In this document: one piece after another, positions 35,301-47,400 of the stretch
Numbering within the stretch: the stretch's first letter is position 1
How the letters are laid out: each line of letters begins with the position of its first letter
Origin: Helicoverpa zea
Taxonomy: Eukaryota > Arthropoda > Insecta > Lepidoptera > Noctuidae
Reading direction: 5' to 3'
Assembly (NCBI RefSeq): GCF_022581195.2
Contig: NC_061469.1
Coordinates: 3,658,001 to 3,722,000, forward strand
Length of the DNA stretch: 64,000 bases
Made by a program: the position numbers and the translations under genes
The notes under the pieces: generated by a model
Told to the model about the DNA's origin: nothing
The model's input: the letters and a program-made list of their open reading frames with translations, nothing else
Database searches by the model: none

Positions 35301-38045
35301 AACATTTTATCATTCACACCTAACCGATGATGCTTAGTGCGTCGATCATACATTTACGATACGCTCGATGCATTTTCCGTCAGATATGAACCTTCCCTTA
35401 TCCTCTACCAATGATATGAGGCCAGTCTTACTCGAGTTTACATGTGTGCGTCAAGCGTGTTTGATGATGTGATCGAAAATGCATGACTGAGCTATGTCTA
35501 TTTGCTGCAATGCCTCGCCTCCGGCGCGTAAATTGGCAGAATTAAGCACATAGGTTTGTGCTTAGGTCGAATCCAGTATGTTAAGTGTTCTAAGTGGCAG
35601 TCTATCAAAGGTCCATTATAAACGTGATTGTAATACTAAGAGCTTGAACTAGGACCAAATATGCGGAGTTCGCCCTTTCCGACGTTTGACGTATGGTGTG
35701 ACATTCCGATAGCCTTTATAGGTTATGGTAAGTCTCATAGGCAAGTGGGTAATAGATTGTTAGAAATGATGAATGGTTACTGAGACCTAGAAAAAGTTAG
35801 AAGAGAGGAGTGTAAATGATAACTTCAATGTACCATGAGTAGCTTTTGTAAGTCACTTAGGTATATCACGTATTTATCCATACCTACATGAGTTATTCCT
35901 CTATATTAGAGTTAAAATGAACTGCATATCGATAGATGCTCTTTTGGCAAATACCGATATTTTTAGGACAACACAATTGCAATATAGTCGAACAAATCCC
36001 TATAGTGACAGTTGCCACTAATTATATCACTAATTAATTACGGCCACATTGCGAGCTAATGGCTACCGGACACTGTGTCCACTCATTTTATATTCTACGT
36101 GTGTGAGTTCATGTATTGTATTTGCTGAGCTTAAAATACATACAGAAAAGTAGCTTGAAGTACACTAATTACTACAAAAGAGGTTAGTTACTTTTGTCTT
36201 TGAAAGCATGTGGTATAAGAAAAAAAAAATGAGTGTTCTAAAATTAAAATCGTTCTATTCGAATTTTAAATAGGACGTCATAGGTGTAGCCTATGTTCAT
36301 CATTCGATTTTTGAATTCGCGTTCAAAATTAGCACTTCTGTTTAGGCATGCAAAATTAACGAGTTTACCCTAATTAGCCAATTACAACGAATAGATAGGC
36401 GATTCATTTTTCAAGACTAGCATATTCAAATCAGTTATTGCTAAATAGTTTATTAACTTTATAATAATTATTTAATACAACACTGATGGAAATAAAAACA
36501 GTATAAATAAAGGTGTAAAATGTATTATCATATGTTTCACGATCTTTACGGACAAGGTTTGACGTAAAACGTATTTACTGTGAAATCGGCATTGAATTCG
36601 CTATTATATTATATTTTGTATACAATTTATGTTAAGTGTGCACCTTTTGTGCGATGTAACAATGTAACTGAATTGTTATTTTTATCTATTACTTGCGCTA
36701 AGTTAGCATGACAACGTTTTTTATTCAGTTTTGTACGTAAAATATATAAAGTTTATAGTTTTGGAAAAATATCATCTCGTTCGACAGGCTTTGTATTTTA
36801 CATTAAATTTTGGGCCCATCTTACTATCAATAGTTAATTTTATTTTTTAGTCCCAACGTCATCAAAAAGGTGAGGTTGTTCCGAAAACGTTTAATTACCA
36901 AAGCAAGGCAAAAAGTGTTTCAATATTCAATATAAAAGGGAAGTTGTCGAATAATCTGCTAAGTAGGTACGTAATTGACTGTCTGTTAAATTGGCCCTTG
37001 GAACGTTAGACTTGAAGCGATTTTAAGCTAGCGTGAAATGCAGTATTATCGTGAATAGAGCGATGATGAGCTACTAGAATCTTTGCGTACGGGAATGTGG
37101 GACCGAAAACAATGTGCAGAAACCCTTTGAGGTAATATGAATGGAGTGGTGACACATAACTTAAGATTATCCCTTTTAACTACCTTCTACTCGTAGTTTT
37201 ATAGGAAACTAGATACATGGATTTACAATTTGCTGGTTTTTCTTTTGCTCTATATGATAACTTTTCTTGAAAATCACAAAGGAAAATCGACCATGAAATA
37301 GGTATAAACTTCTTTTATAAGTAGCTTAAAAATAATTGTTATTTTTAGCAGGAAGTAGCAAAGTATCAAAATATGGAAAGAAACTGCTTGAGTTACCTTA
37401 CCATGATTAGATGTCAGTAAACTAGGAAGTACTACGAAATTACTACTCTAACATTTAGATAATGGCACGATAGATTACGCAAATCCTCGGTACAATATCG
37501 ATGAAATATGAAGACTGCTATGTAGGTATCGAGTCGATCGATATCGATATGACCACGTCGTTATGATGGTTCGTAGCTGCTCGACTAGAGATGTAGAACG
37601 TCTCGGGAAATATTATTGATATTTGTAGACGTTAACTTAATAGCTAGATAGATCATTTAAGAGTGGCTGCTAGATTTAGGGGTATTTGGTTTTACTTTAA
37701 TAACGCTGACATACATAAATTAAGTATTTTTAAGTCTTTAAACCATAACGTACTATAATCGGGTGTGTTTTCTGGCATTAAAGGTTCGACAATTACTTAG
37801 ATATTTTTTTTATTATGCAACTTGTTTCAATAACAAACTTAAAGTGGATAAGTCTTATCCTCAAACGATGGTCAGTAATCACCGGCACGGCAATAATACT
37901 TAATGCTAACTTAAGTCTCTGGTACTACTGAGGTTCCCGGAAAAGTTCCTTTTCAAAGAACACTGTTAATAAAAATAAGACACCTACTTTGCTACATTTC
38001 AAGAAAACATAATTTCCATTTTCAATTCCCAGAATTTACCATTAA
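35301..38045. other. Long non-coding stretch
   Basis: AT-rich. At 37083-37185 a stretch (gaatgtgggaccgaaaac, then gattatccctttta) resembles a decayed copy of the LINE 3' tail at 43613-44335. Otherwise nothing is supported. Confidence 0.4.
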
Positions 38046-38489
38046 AAATTCTGCTTTTAGATGTCATAACCGGATGCAGTTATTTTTCCCGACCGGGTAT
38101 TAAGTAGTACGGGTAGGGTGATCGATTAAGCACGACATCATTTTCGTTGCAAAGCTCTAGATAAGCTCACTAAGTACAAATTCTACTTTCAGATGTCATA
38201 CCCGGATGCATTTATTTTCCCCGACCGGGTATCATGTAGTACGGGTGAGGTAATCGATTAAGAGCAACATACTCTTCGACTCAAAGCTCTGTATACATAT
38301 AGTTAACTATGTACAAATTCTACTTTTATATGTCATACCCGGGTCCATTTATTTCCCCGACCGGGTATTAAGTAGTACGGGTAGGGTAGTCGATTAAGCT
38401 CAATATTATTTTTGAAAAGCTCTGTTCTGTATAATCTCACTATGTACAAGTTCTACTTTCAGATGTCATATCCGGATGCATTTATGTTC
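38046..38489. repeat. Tandem array, units of about 130-138 bp
   Basis: Three full and one partial unit are present. Each has ttctactttcagatgtcata, cggatgcatttat, the palindrome-like ccccgaccgggta, agtagtacgggtagggt, atcgattaag and an aaagctct segment. The fourth unit is cut at ttccccg (38489) by the LINE and resumes at 44335. Confidence 0.85.
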
Positions 38490-39017
38490 CCCGCGCGCGC
38501 GCCCGTGCGAGTCAGACGTATTTGTGCAATCGCTGTGTTTACAAATTATTACAAATAAATTAATGTTCACAAAAGTACTGTAAACATCGTCAAAGTACGA
38601 GTATTACTTGTATCTCTCTTGTGTGTAAAAATCTGCTAGTTTGGGTGACTTTTGCAAGCAGAATAACTAAATAACTTAATTAATACAACGTGGGTGCCAG
38701 TGATTGTTCGTTAGTACCGTGACATTGAGTGGCTACAAAGGTCACCCCTCCACAAAGTTGTGTCACTTACGTACCATTACGAACGTAATTTTTGGCACGT
38801 CTGAGCAAGTCGATACAATCGTGCGGTCTGAACGCCGGATTGAGAAGCTCAAAGTCACAGGTTCAAACCCACATTATCCAACAAATTATTTTAGGTGTTT
38901 TTGTGTTATTTTTTGGCCGACCCGAGTAACTTACAATACAAATAAATAAGTTAATAGTATTAATTGACTTCGGTAAACTATCAACAGTTCATCTATACAG
39001 TATTGTTGGATTCTAAA

Positions 39018-40010
39018 ATGAGTATTCAACGAACACCGCCCTCAACAAAAACACTTCGAGCTGGGCAATCATTGTCCGAACCGGATCTAACATCGTCTGT
39101 TGAACCAGAAGGAAAACAAGTGGGTAACATTACTGTGAGAAACAAACGCCAGCGTATTGATGATTCACCCAATTGTGAATCAAACCAATTCACGCAAACA
39201 TTCAATGATTTTAAAAGAGAAATCATGCATATGCTCGCTTCTTGGAAGACAGAAAACGATGACCGCCTCGCAAACTGGAAATCTGAGCATGATGCTGTGT
39301 TATCTAGACTGACTAAAGATCTGAGTGATCTGAAAATTCAAATTTCGGAAATTCGGGAATCCCACCTTCAACTAGACCACGGGATGGAGTTTGTGAATTC
39401 GTGCTACGAAGATATCAAAAACAGAGTAGTCGACATGGAAAACCATAAGAAAGAAAGTGATGATCGCATCTACCAGCTGGAACAATATATCCAGGACCTG
39501 CAACTCCAATCTCGACCTGCAACCCTTGAATTCAGGAACCTTCCGCAAAAAGCTAAAGAAAGCTCAGAGGATCTCTTAGCCATGGTGTCAGCTGTGGGAA
39601 AAGTGATAAACGTTGAGATTCAGGCATCAAATTTACGTGATTACTATCGTCTACCGGGTACGTCTGGAAATCCTAGACCCACGGTGGTAGAATTTAAATC
39701 AGTTCCGAAAAGAAATGAATTTCTTTTAAACGTGCGGCGCTATAATAAAGAACGTCCAGTAGCTGACAAGCTAAACTCCCATTCAATTGGCGCACCTGGA
39801 GAAAAGAAGCCTATTTATGTTGATGAGCACCTGCCACCATCAAAGAAGAAGTTGTTCTACGATGCCCGCGCGTATGCGAAAGCAAATAATTTCTCCTGCT
39901 GGAACTCTTATGGAAGAATTCTACTACGGAAAGATCCTAAAGACCCTAACGAGAAACCCACTCAAATTAAATCGCCGAAGTGTTTGGTAGCATTGATTAA
40001 AAAACAATGA
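39018..40010 (+). CDS. LINE ORF1, nucleic-acid-binding chaperone with baculovirus-FP-like domain
   Basis: From the ATG at 39018 the protein has 330 residues; an in-frame ATG at 38964 is less likely. Order: a Ser/Pro-rich start with a basic patch (VRNKRQR), a long coiled coil (about residues 55-165, heptad-like, charged), then a globular domain with LEFRNLPQKAKESSEDLL and YRLPG, RPTVVEF, IYVDEHLPPSKKKLFYDAR and NNFSCWNSYGRILLRKD. This last part resembles the domain shared by baculovirus FP25K and many insect LINE ORF1 proteins. In retrotransposons ORF1 coats the RNA and helps strand exchange at the target. It lies just upstream of ORF2 on the same strand. The domain assignment is from memory of the motif pattern. 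Confidence 0.8.
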   Translation: MSIQRTPPSTKTLRAGQSLSEPDLTSSVEPEGKQVGNITVRNKRQRIDDSPNCESNQFTQTFNDFKREIMHMLASWKTENDDRLANWKSEHDAVLSRLTKDLSDLKIQISEIRESHLQLDHGMEFVNSCYEDIKNRVVDMENHKKESDDRIYQLEQYIQDLQLQSRPATLEFRNLPQKAKESSEDLLAMVSAVGKVINVEIQASNLRDYYRLPGTSGNPRPTVVEFKSVPKRNEFLLNVRRYNKERPVADKLNSHSIGAPGEKKPIYVDEHLPPSKKKLFYDARAYAKANNFSCWNSYGRILLRKDPKDPNEKPTQIKSPKCLVALIKKQ

Positions 40011-40413
40011 CTTTATATTGTTATTACTCTTCCGTATACTTCTCTTAACATTCCTTGTATATTTTTGTTTCCTTTTTTTGCTCAATTTTTGTTAATTCCA
40101 AATTTGTTAACTGCCCTTTTGCTAAAGCTACTATTTTGTTCTATATTTCTGCATCTTTATTTATTATTTTTGTGTCATACAGCATATTTACAAACATTAT
40201 TTTATACCTTATTAAGTTTAGAAAGTAATATGATCAACTATTGCAACACAGTTATAACTTATTTTCGTGACTGCATACTGTTTACAAAATTCCTACTCAG
40301 TTTACGTTGTTATTTTAATAAAATTTCCTTAGGCATACAAAATCTCGAGATAGACCTAAAGGTGCAATGTCGTGACATGTTTCCACCCCTGCTTATGGTG
40401 CTCTTAATTAGAA
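40011..40413 (+). other. Spacer between LINE ORFs
   Basis: About 400 bases, T-rich. A 120-residue frame (40065-40427) is rich in Leu, Phe and Tyr and looks like a by-product of the T-rich sequence, not a gene. It overlaps the start of ORF2 by 14 bases. Confidence 0.5.
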
Positions 40414-43344
40414 ATGGCTGTAATTAACGATGTATCTAGGGACATTGATGATTTCTCTTTAGCCAGCGTCCATGAATGTTCTCCTAATCTCTGTAGTGAT
40501 TTTATTGTTCAACCAAACGAAAATCTTAAAATAATTCATGTAAACATAAGAAGTATAAAGAAAAATTTTGACCAGTTTATGGCGATGCTGGCGACCACGA
40601 AAACTATATTTGATTTTGTCATATTAACTGAGTGCTGGCTCAAAGTTTCCGGACCCTTGCCAGTGATCCAGGGATACAATTGTCATGCCACTGTCAACAA
40701 TCGGTCACAAAATGATGGAGTCGTAGTATATTCTAAAGCATCCATATCAAGTGTTACACACGAGCCCCCGTTTCTTGATGCAAACTGCCTTGTTTGTACC
40801 GTAAAAAATACAGCTATTATTAGTATATACCGCTCTCCCTCATATCATAACCTGGATCAATTCTATCACAGTCTAAACAGCCTAATAAATACCCTGAATC
40901 ATTATGATAACATGGCTCTCATCGGAGACCTGAATATAGATATAAAATCGAACAACAATGACCGGCACGCAAATGATTATCTTACCATGACCGCCTCACT
41001 GGGACTACTCCCTGCTCATTTACGACCTACTAGGTCAGGAAACTGTTTAGACCACGTTCTATTAAAAACTAGGGGAATAGGACGCGTCATATTACTAGAA
41101 TCCTATATTACTGATCACATTCCCGTCATTTTGTGTCTAAAGACTAAAAACATTATGACAAACAGTAGTTCCAACACATTATATCGTTATAATTATGCTG
41201 CAATAAAAAATGAAGTAGATATTACCGATTTTAAACCAGTCTTGGAAGAGCCAGATCCGAGTCTGGCCGCTGATTTATTAATTATCTTAATGCAAGAGAT
41301 CATTATGAAACATACACAACGTATACAAATCCATAGAAAGGTTCGTGTTCTCAAACCGTGGATGACCCAAGGCTTGGTCCGTTGTATACGAAATAGAGAC
41401 ATGATGCATAAAAAAGTAACTAGGGATCCAAGTAATAGTGTTCTTAAAATCACATATACGCGGTATCGTAATTTCCTAAATTCGTTACTGAAAAAAATGA
41501 AACGAACCCATGATAAAAATGTGTTGTCTAAGGCTAAGAATAATCCGAAAGCTACATGGAAAGCTATTAAACAAATTACGAATACGTGTTCCCAACCGCA
41601 CTCCCCCCGAGAATTACTTCAAATAGCCAACGATCCAAAAACCTCAATAAATGATGTCAACAACTTCTTCGTTAACATAGGACAAACTTTAGCTTCAAAC
41701 ATAACACCACTTACACGATGTGACAAAGTGGTAACTGAACGTTCGACTAGTTGTAACTCACTTGTTATACTGCCAGTTGATGTAGATCACGTGAAAAGCC
41801 TAATCGACTCCTTACGTAGCGACTGTGCTACAGGCTACGATAATATCCCAGCTAAGGTGCTCAAACAGTCGAGTTTTACATTGGCTGTGCCAATAGCACA
41901 TATCTGTAACCGAGCTATTGACTCCGGCGTTTTCCCTGACGCTTTTAAGAAAGCTGTTGTGCATCCCATTTTTAAGAGCGGCGATAGGACTAGTATTACA
42001 AACTATCGGCCTATTTCCGTATTGAGTTCGCTATCAAAGATCCTGGAAAGAATCCTCAGCAATTCTTTAATAAGTTTTCTGAATAAGCACAAACTTATTG
42101 CGTGTAACCAATATGGTTTCAGGGCAGGTATATCAACTGAGGATGCAGTAGTTGACGTTACAAAAACACTGGTTGATAAATTGGATGGGAAAATGAAATG
42201 CTATGGCATTTTCCTTGACCTATCCAAAGCGTTCGATACGGTATCTGTTCCTGCTCTTGTCACGAAGCTTGAGAAAATAGGAGTGCGTGGATCGACCTTT
42301 AATATCTTTAGCGACTATTTATCAAATCGTACACAGTGTGTAAAAATCGAATCTTTAACAAGTGATCATAAGACTATCAATTTCGGTGTCCCACAGGGAA
42401 GCATACTTGGGCCCACGCTCTTCCTTCTATATATCAACGATCTGTGTCAAGCTCAGATTCCAAACTGCGATATATTTACTTATGCTGACGACACGGCGTT
42501 GATAGTTCACGACGTTGATTGGATTAAGGCAAAACAAAGAGCTGAATATGCGCTTCGCTTGGTAATGGAATGGCTTTCAGAAAATCTCTTGACACTTAAT
42601 ATCGCAAAAACAAAAATTATTCGCTTTTCATTGCCTAACACTACTAGTCCTCCCCCAGAGTCAGGATTAGTCATAGCTCATACTTGCGCAGACAGTAGTA
42701 ATGGCTGCAACTGTCCAGCTCTATCTCTGGTTCATGATATAAAATATCTGGGAGTTTTCATAGACCATAGATTAAGCTGGAAACCCCATATTGAAGCTTT
42801 ATGTACCCGGATCAGGAAGCTGATTTATATCTTCAAGGAACTTAGGCACTCTGCTGATCGTGAATTAATGCTTTTAGTATACCAGAGTCTTTGCCAGTCT
42901 CTTATTTCGTACTGCATCTCAGCCTGGGGTGGAACCTACAAAACACCTTTGCTTACTGTAGAACGTTCTCAACGAACTATCCTAAAGCTGATGTATTTCA
43001 AACGTAAAGACTTCTCTTCAGCCCAACTGTATTCCGAGACGCAAGTTTTGACAGTTAGGCAGCTCTATATTCTCCGTGCCGTTCTACGTAGACACTCCAT
43101 GCTACCTATTACGCCAAGTGTCCTCTTAAGACGTAAGCAATTCCCAGTTTGTGCCACTGTCAAATGTCGTACTGCACTCGCTAGTCGACAGTTTCTAGCT
43201 ACAAGCTCTCGACTTTATAATAAAATAAATAAAATGTTGTCTATCTATAATCGCACAAAATACGAGGTTAAGAATATTCTCACCAAGTGGTTGCAAAAGT
43301 TATCATACAACGAAACTGAAAATCTTCTCAAAATTAATATATAA
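40414..43344 (+). CDS. LINE ORF2: endonuclease plus reverse transcriptase
   Basis: A 976-residue uninterrupted protein. The N-terminal apurinic-type endonuclease shows HVNIRSIKKN, LTECWL, SIYRSPS, LIGDLNIDI and a final TDHIPVIL, so its catalytic set looks complete. The reverse transcriptase follows with NYRPISVLSSLSKILERI, QYGFR, FLDLSKAFDTV, GVPQGSILGP, YADD and KYLGVFIDHRLSW. The catalytic Asp residues (DLSKAFD and YADD) are present. The C-terminal part (about 750-976) has scattered Cys and basic residues but no clear RNase H. The pattern of the RT (ILGPTLFLLYINDL) is of the CR1/Daphne kind more than classic Jockey. It nicks the target and primes cDNA synthesis there. No frameshift or stop is present. 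Confidence 0.93.
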   Translation: MAVINDVSRDIDDFSLASVHECSPNLCSDFIVQPNENLKIIHVNIRSIKKNFDQFMAMLATTKTIFDFVILTECWLKVSGPLPVIQGYNCHATVNNRSQNDGVVVYSKASISSVTHEPPFLDANCLVCTVKNTAIISIYRSPSYHNLDQFYHSLNSLINTLNHYDNMALIGDLNIDIKSNNNDRHANDYLTMTASLGLLPAHLRPTRSGNCLDHVLLKTRGIGRVILLESYITDHIPVILCLKTKNIMTNSSSNTLYRYNYAAIKNEVDITDFKPVLEEPDPSLAADLLIILMQEIIMKHTQRIQIHRKVRVLKPWMTQGLVRCIRNRDMMHKKVTRDPSNSVLKITYTRYRNFLNSLLKKMKRTHDKNVLSKAKNNPKATWKAIKQITNTCSQPHSPRELLQIANDPKTSINDVNNFFVNIGQTLASNITPLTRCDKVVTERSTSCNSLVILPVDVDHVKSLIDSLRSDCATGYDNIPAKVLKQSSFTLAVPIAHICNRAIDSGVFPDAFKKAVVHPIFKSGDRTSITNYRPISVLSSLSKILERILSNSLISFLNKHKLIACNQYGFRAGISTEDAVVDVTKTLVDKLDGKMKCYGIFLDLSKAFDTVSVPALVTKLEKIGVRGSTFNIFSDYLSNRTQCVKIESLTSDHKTINFGVPQGSILGPTLFLLYINDLCQAQIPNCDIFTYADDTALIVHDVDWIKAKQRAEYALRLVMEWLSENLLTLNIAKTKIIRFSLPNTTSPPPESGLVIAHTCADSSNGCNCPALSLVHDIKYLGVFIDHRLSWKPHIEALCTRIRKLIYIFKELRHSADRELMLLVYQSLCQSLISYCISAWGGTYKTPLLTVERSQRTILKLMYFKRKDFSSAQLYSETQVLTVRQLYILRAVLRRHSMLPITPSVLLRRKQFPVCATVKCRTALASRQFLATSSRLYNKINKMLSIYNRTKYEVKNILTKWLQKLSYNETENLLKINI

Positions 43345-43612
43345 ATAGTTAAATGCTGTATACGCTTACGATTGTTTTCTATTATTTTAATATCACAGAA
43401 GTACTTGCACGTGTGTCATATAAATACATAGTTGTATGTTTTGTTATTTCGGGGAACATTGGCTTCTAAGACACAGGCTTATTGCCTAGTTTAGAAGTCA
43501 GACGTTCGACCTAGAACTTTTGTCACTTTTGTACAACTTACTCTTAAGACATTTCTCTGTACTTTCGCTGTATATTTCCGTACAAAATAAAAATATTTAT
43601 TATTATTATTAT

Positions 43613-44334
43613 TTGTATGTCTCTTTCTGACCTCGGGACTACAGAGTCCCGGATTTTTGGAAGGCGAACGTGGGGCCGAAGCCAACACGCTGAAGCCCTT
43701 TTGAGACAACTTTAATGAAATGGTAACACAAAACCGACGATTATCCCTGTATACACTATAGAAATGTACCCAAGGACAATCCCCGGTTCTGTGCTAAACT
43801 ATTGCTAACTATGGATGAAAACTACTTGGGCTATTGTGATGGGATGCTAATGGACTAGGAATGGGGAAACTACGGGAACTATGGCACCTGCCGATGACAA
43901 TGTATTAAATACATGTTAAAATGGCAGGTGGAGACTCGCCAACTCACTTACTGGGCCCCCGGGAATCAGTCACTGAAAAGCAACAAGAGGGCAACAGGGA
44001 CATGAGCGGCTGAGAAGGGTGAGGATACCTCGGCGGACTTTAAACGCAGATCACGCGCTCCCTGTGGGTCCAGCATCACCGGCCCACTCGCCACTTACCA
44101 CGAGGCACCTACCCTCCGAGCAGGACTAACCTTGCTCTAGCGACTCCACTCTGACCGGCCGATGAAGGCAAGCCAAGAGGCGGGAGACCTATCCCCCGTC
44201 ATGCTTCACTCCGGCAAGCCGGAGGTGGGGGACAGTATACTCTCCCTGGAGCACTCGGATATATATAGCCCCGCGGGGTCGCTACTCCCCGTCATCCGCC
44301 TCAGATGCCCTGCGGGGCTTATTATTATTATTAT
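43613..44334 (+). mobile_element. Second LINE 3' tail ending in (TTA)n
   Basis: A GC-richer segment from gtctctttctgacctcggga to ccctgcggggcttattatta. It includes caacagggacatgagcggct and caccggcccactcgccactt, which I recognise as a recurring lepidopteran retroelement 3' region. It ends in six or so tta units. It directly follows the (tta)n of the intact LINE, so it is either a 5'-truncated second insertion or an extended 3' untranslated region. Confidence 0.6.
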
Positions 44335-44410
44335 TATGTAGTACGGGTAGGGTAATCGATTAAGCGCAATATCATCTTCGGCTCAAGGCTTTGGGTAAGC
44401 TGACTGTGCT
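44335..44410. repeat. Resumed part of the tandem array
   Basis: After the LINE tail, atgtagtacgggtagggtaa and tcgattaagcgcaat continue the unit broken at 38489. About 11 bases of the expected target (accgggtatc and neighbours) are missing at the junction. Confidence 0.8.
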
Positions 44411-47400
44411 GTGTACTGATACAAGTCAAAGACAGAGTTATAACAAAGCTGGGAATGTCAGAAGGTTAATTAATAATACTTTCAACTTTTGTTAGGAAGT
44501 AAATTGATTGCGGATATTACAGATTAGCTAGGCTAGTAGTTTAAATATAAAACTTTTTTTTGCGAAAGTTTTAATTTAATAATTGGTCAACTTATCGGTT
44601 TTCTTTTTTCTAGGAAGCAGGGTTTATGAGGAAGGAAAAGGTATGAGAATATGTTTATTTCCTACCTAACTACTTATAACCTAACTAAACTAAGTAATCA
44701 ACTAACGAACTAAGTACTAAGTAAGTACGAACTAAGTAAGTACGTCACTGTTTTTCTTGGAAAATCGGCCACATTGAACCTTCTGTATTCCTGCAAAATT
44801 ATATAGTGACTTATCTAACGTATGCCAATATTAGTTTCATGGGAATTGCATTTACCGCTTTATAAGAATTTAATATAAAGTGAGTATCTATCTGTTACAT
44901 GATTCTGACGAATCCAATTTCATAAACATTTTTCCTTTTTGCAGTTTAGCAGAAAAAGATTACCTATATGTTTTGTTAATATGCATGTCGGGGTCTCATC
45001 CACTTCAATTGGATGGACTTTTCTGATCTCTTGAACCCAGTTACAAGGGCAACCAGCCACCCCGTAACGATAGCCGGAACCCACCAATCTGACCTACCTA
45101 GCAAAACAAAGACGATCTCGCCAATAAGATTCACGGACCAACCGAGCCAAATGTCTAACCAACTTAACTATAATTAGCTATGAGCTCTTTATACAAAAAC
45201 GAAACAATGGTCAAAGTCATTAAGAATTCTGACGGACAGATCACCCAAAAATTGTATGGACCGCCCAAAACAAAGGCATTGAATACTGTTTTGTTCAATA
45301 CATAAAATTACGTAATATTTAGAACCATGCATTGAGTTATTCAAGCAAGGTAAAATTAAAACAATATGAAAATAAACACCAAGTTAGCTTCACTATAGCT
45401 TCTCTTTACGTAACTAAAATATATTTCCCGTAAAATTACGTTCTCTTTCAAACATTTCCAGGACTTATCTCCCGTGAGCCATTACTAGGAACAGTACAAG
45501 GAAAAATTTATTTTCATTTCGCAAAATGAAAAACTATACAGCATTGTGCACTACCAGGTACGTCATTAAAGCTTATTTCATTTTCCATTTGTAACACGAA
45601 GGCCGGATTATGCTCAGCACTGATTTCCAATATTTTGTTTGAACCAGGTCAGCGTTAAAACGAATGATTCGCCGAAACCTGGCGATATCAAGCTTTGTTT
45701 ATTAAAACCTTTTACGTAATATCTGTTTTTTTTTGTAAATTTCATATTTTCCGAAAGCTTAATTCGAGTGCTGTTGGGAATATCGGAATAAACTCGTGGA
45801 ACTACGTAGTTGGAGCACAATTTTTATAATTAAAGTCCAGCTCAATTATCCGATATTAAGTTCATTATAGAATCCAGTGCGTTCTAGGTATACAGCGGCG
45901 GATATTTTAATATGAAAACATAATTTTTCAATATTGTGCTCGTGATTTTCCTTTGTAATTATGTTCTGTTTATTAGAATAAATTAATTGGATATTGATTT
46001 TGTTGCTGTTCCTAGTTTATTGTAGCAGGTAAAGTGGAGTTCATTACAAATGAATTCCGCGAACAAAGTTGCAAATGAGATATTACGAATGGTTCAATTA
46101 GTAACATAATGAATACGAAAGGTTATTAGAACAGCTTCGTCTGTAAAAACATAATTCACTTTTATCAAATAAGATTGTATATAATTAAGTAATGCACATT
46201 TTAAGGGACAACAGTATAACAAGTAAGTATGTATGCAACGTCCATCATTTTGTTCCCGGATTTTTGTGTAATTTTATACACGACATATTTGAGTGAGTAT
46301 TAAAGTAATAGCCCATTTATCACTGTCTTGCAGTCTAGAGCCGCTTGTCGTCGAAACCGGAAGACACCGGTTTTCAATTCCACGGAAAGTCGATAAGAAA
46401 TGAGACTGATCGAGATCTCAATTCTCGATGACATTCCACTAATTAACACGACTTTGTTCACAAGATTAGAATCTGTGTCAAATACATTTTAGGTGAATAA
46501 ATTAAGGAAGAGGTTTCACTTTTTGAATACAATATTTTTTCAACGTCATTTGTACTAATATTAAACAGCTAAAGAGTTTGTTTGACGAGTGAGCTTCTCA
46601 GTGAGACCATTTATCGGTGAAGGCTAATGTATGGGCTACTTGTTATCTGCTGCCAAGAGTAGTTCCTGCGAGACGCGGTTGAAACCACTGACGAAAACTA
46701 GTATTACTATATACGAAAAGACAGCCCCCAAAACGCCAGCACTATATTATTTCCTATGTTTTATTGCAGGGAAGCGAAATGTACTCAAGAGAAATGCACT
46801 CTTGAAAAGATTTTTGTAACCAGGAAAATCTATAAAAAATCATTATTTCTGTTAAATTGCACGTAGGTATGGCGCAACCGCATCAAGGCTAGTTATTTCA
46901 AGATTTTTAGAATTAGATGGCAAAAAAAATATATGCTAATTTCAAAGATTCGCTACTGCGTTATGCATGTTACAAACAAGAAGTTTAGGTATTTCCTTTT
47001 TTTTATTTATTGGCCAGACACGTCCGATTTGTCGAAATAGGAAAACAAAAATATTTTTTATTGTAAAATGTATCATCATACATGATGTTGATAGCTAAAC
47101 TTGGGGTCTGCTGGACAGATATTGGTAATACTTTTACCAGCAAAAAGCTTCATTATTTGTGAGTGCCAAGTATAAATGTTATCAGCCTGCGGTAAATAGT
47201 TCTCTAGGAATGCAGATGAAGCATGCGGCTTGTTGGCACATTAGGTATCCTACAATTATAAGCATTGAAAGTCACTGAAGAAGTTATCCACTCAAAAAAA
47301 TAATAACAGCGAAAATGCACCTGCCATTCACAGAATCGAATAGAAAATTCAACCTTATTACGTTTAACCTTAACCGAGTACATGATTTCAATTTAAAATC

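Larger units (their letters stand above)
38490..43612 (+). mobile_element. CR1-like non-LTR retrotransposon, both ORFs open
   Basis: This comprises a 5' leader (38490-39017), ORF1 (39018-40010), a spacer, ORF2 (40414-43344) and a 3' region ending in (tta)n near 43590-43612. The element appears complete and its ORFs have no stops or frameshifts, so it is young. It interrupts a tandem array. A second 3' tail follows directly, so the exact 3' boundary is uncertain. Confidence 0.85.

Noticed and set aside
37402..37404. Another ATG followed by a donor (GTAAGG) on the minus strand as a start exon for the nucleotidase
   Set aside because: There is no promoter-like context or GC shift, and a weaker start context. 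The 59403 site is better on all counts, though neither is proven.
40065..40427. 120-residue hydrophobic frame between the LINE ORFs
   Set aside because: It has Leu/Phe/Tyr bias from T-rich spacer DNA and overlaps the start of ORF2. No family features.
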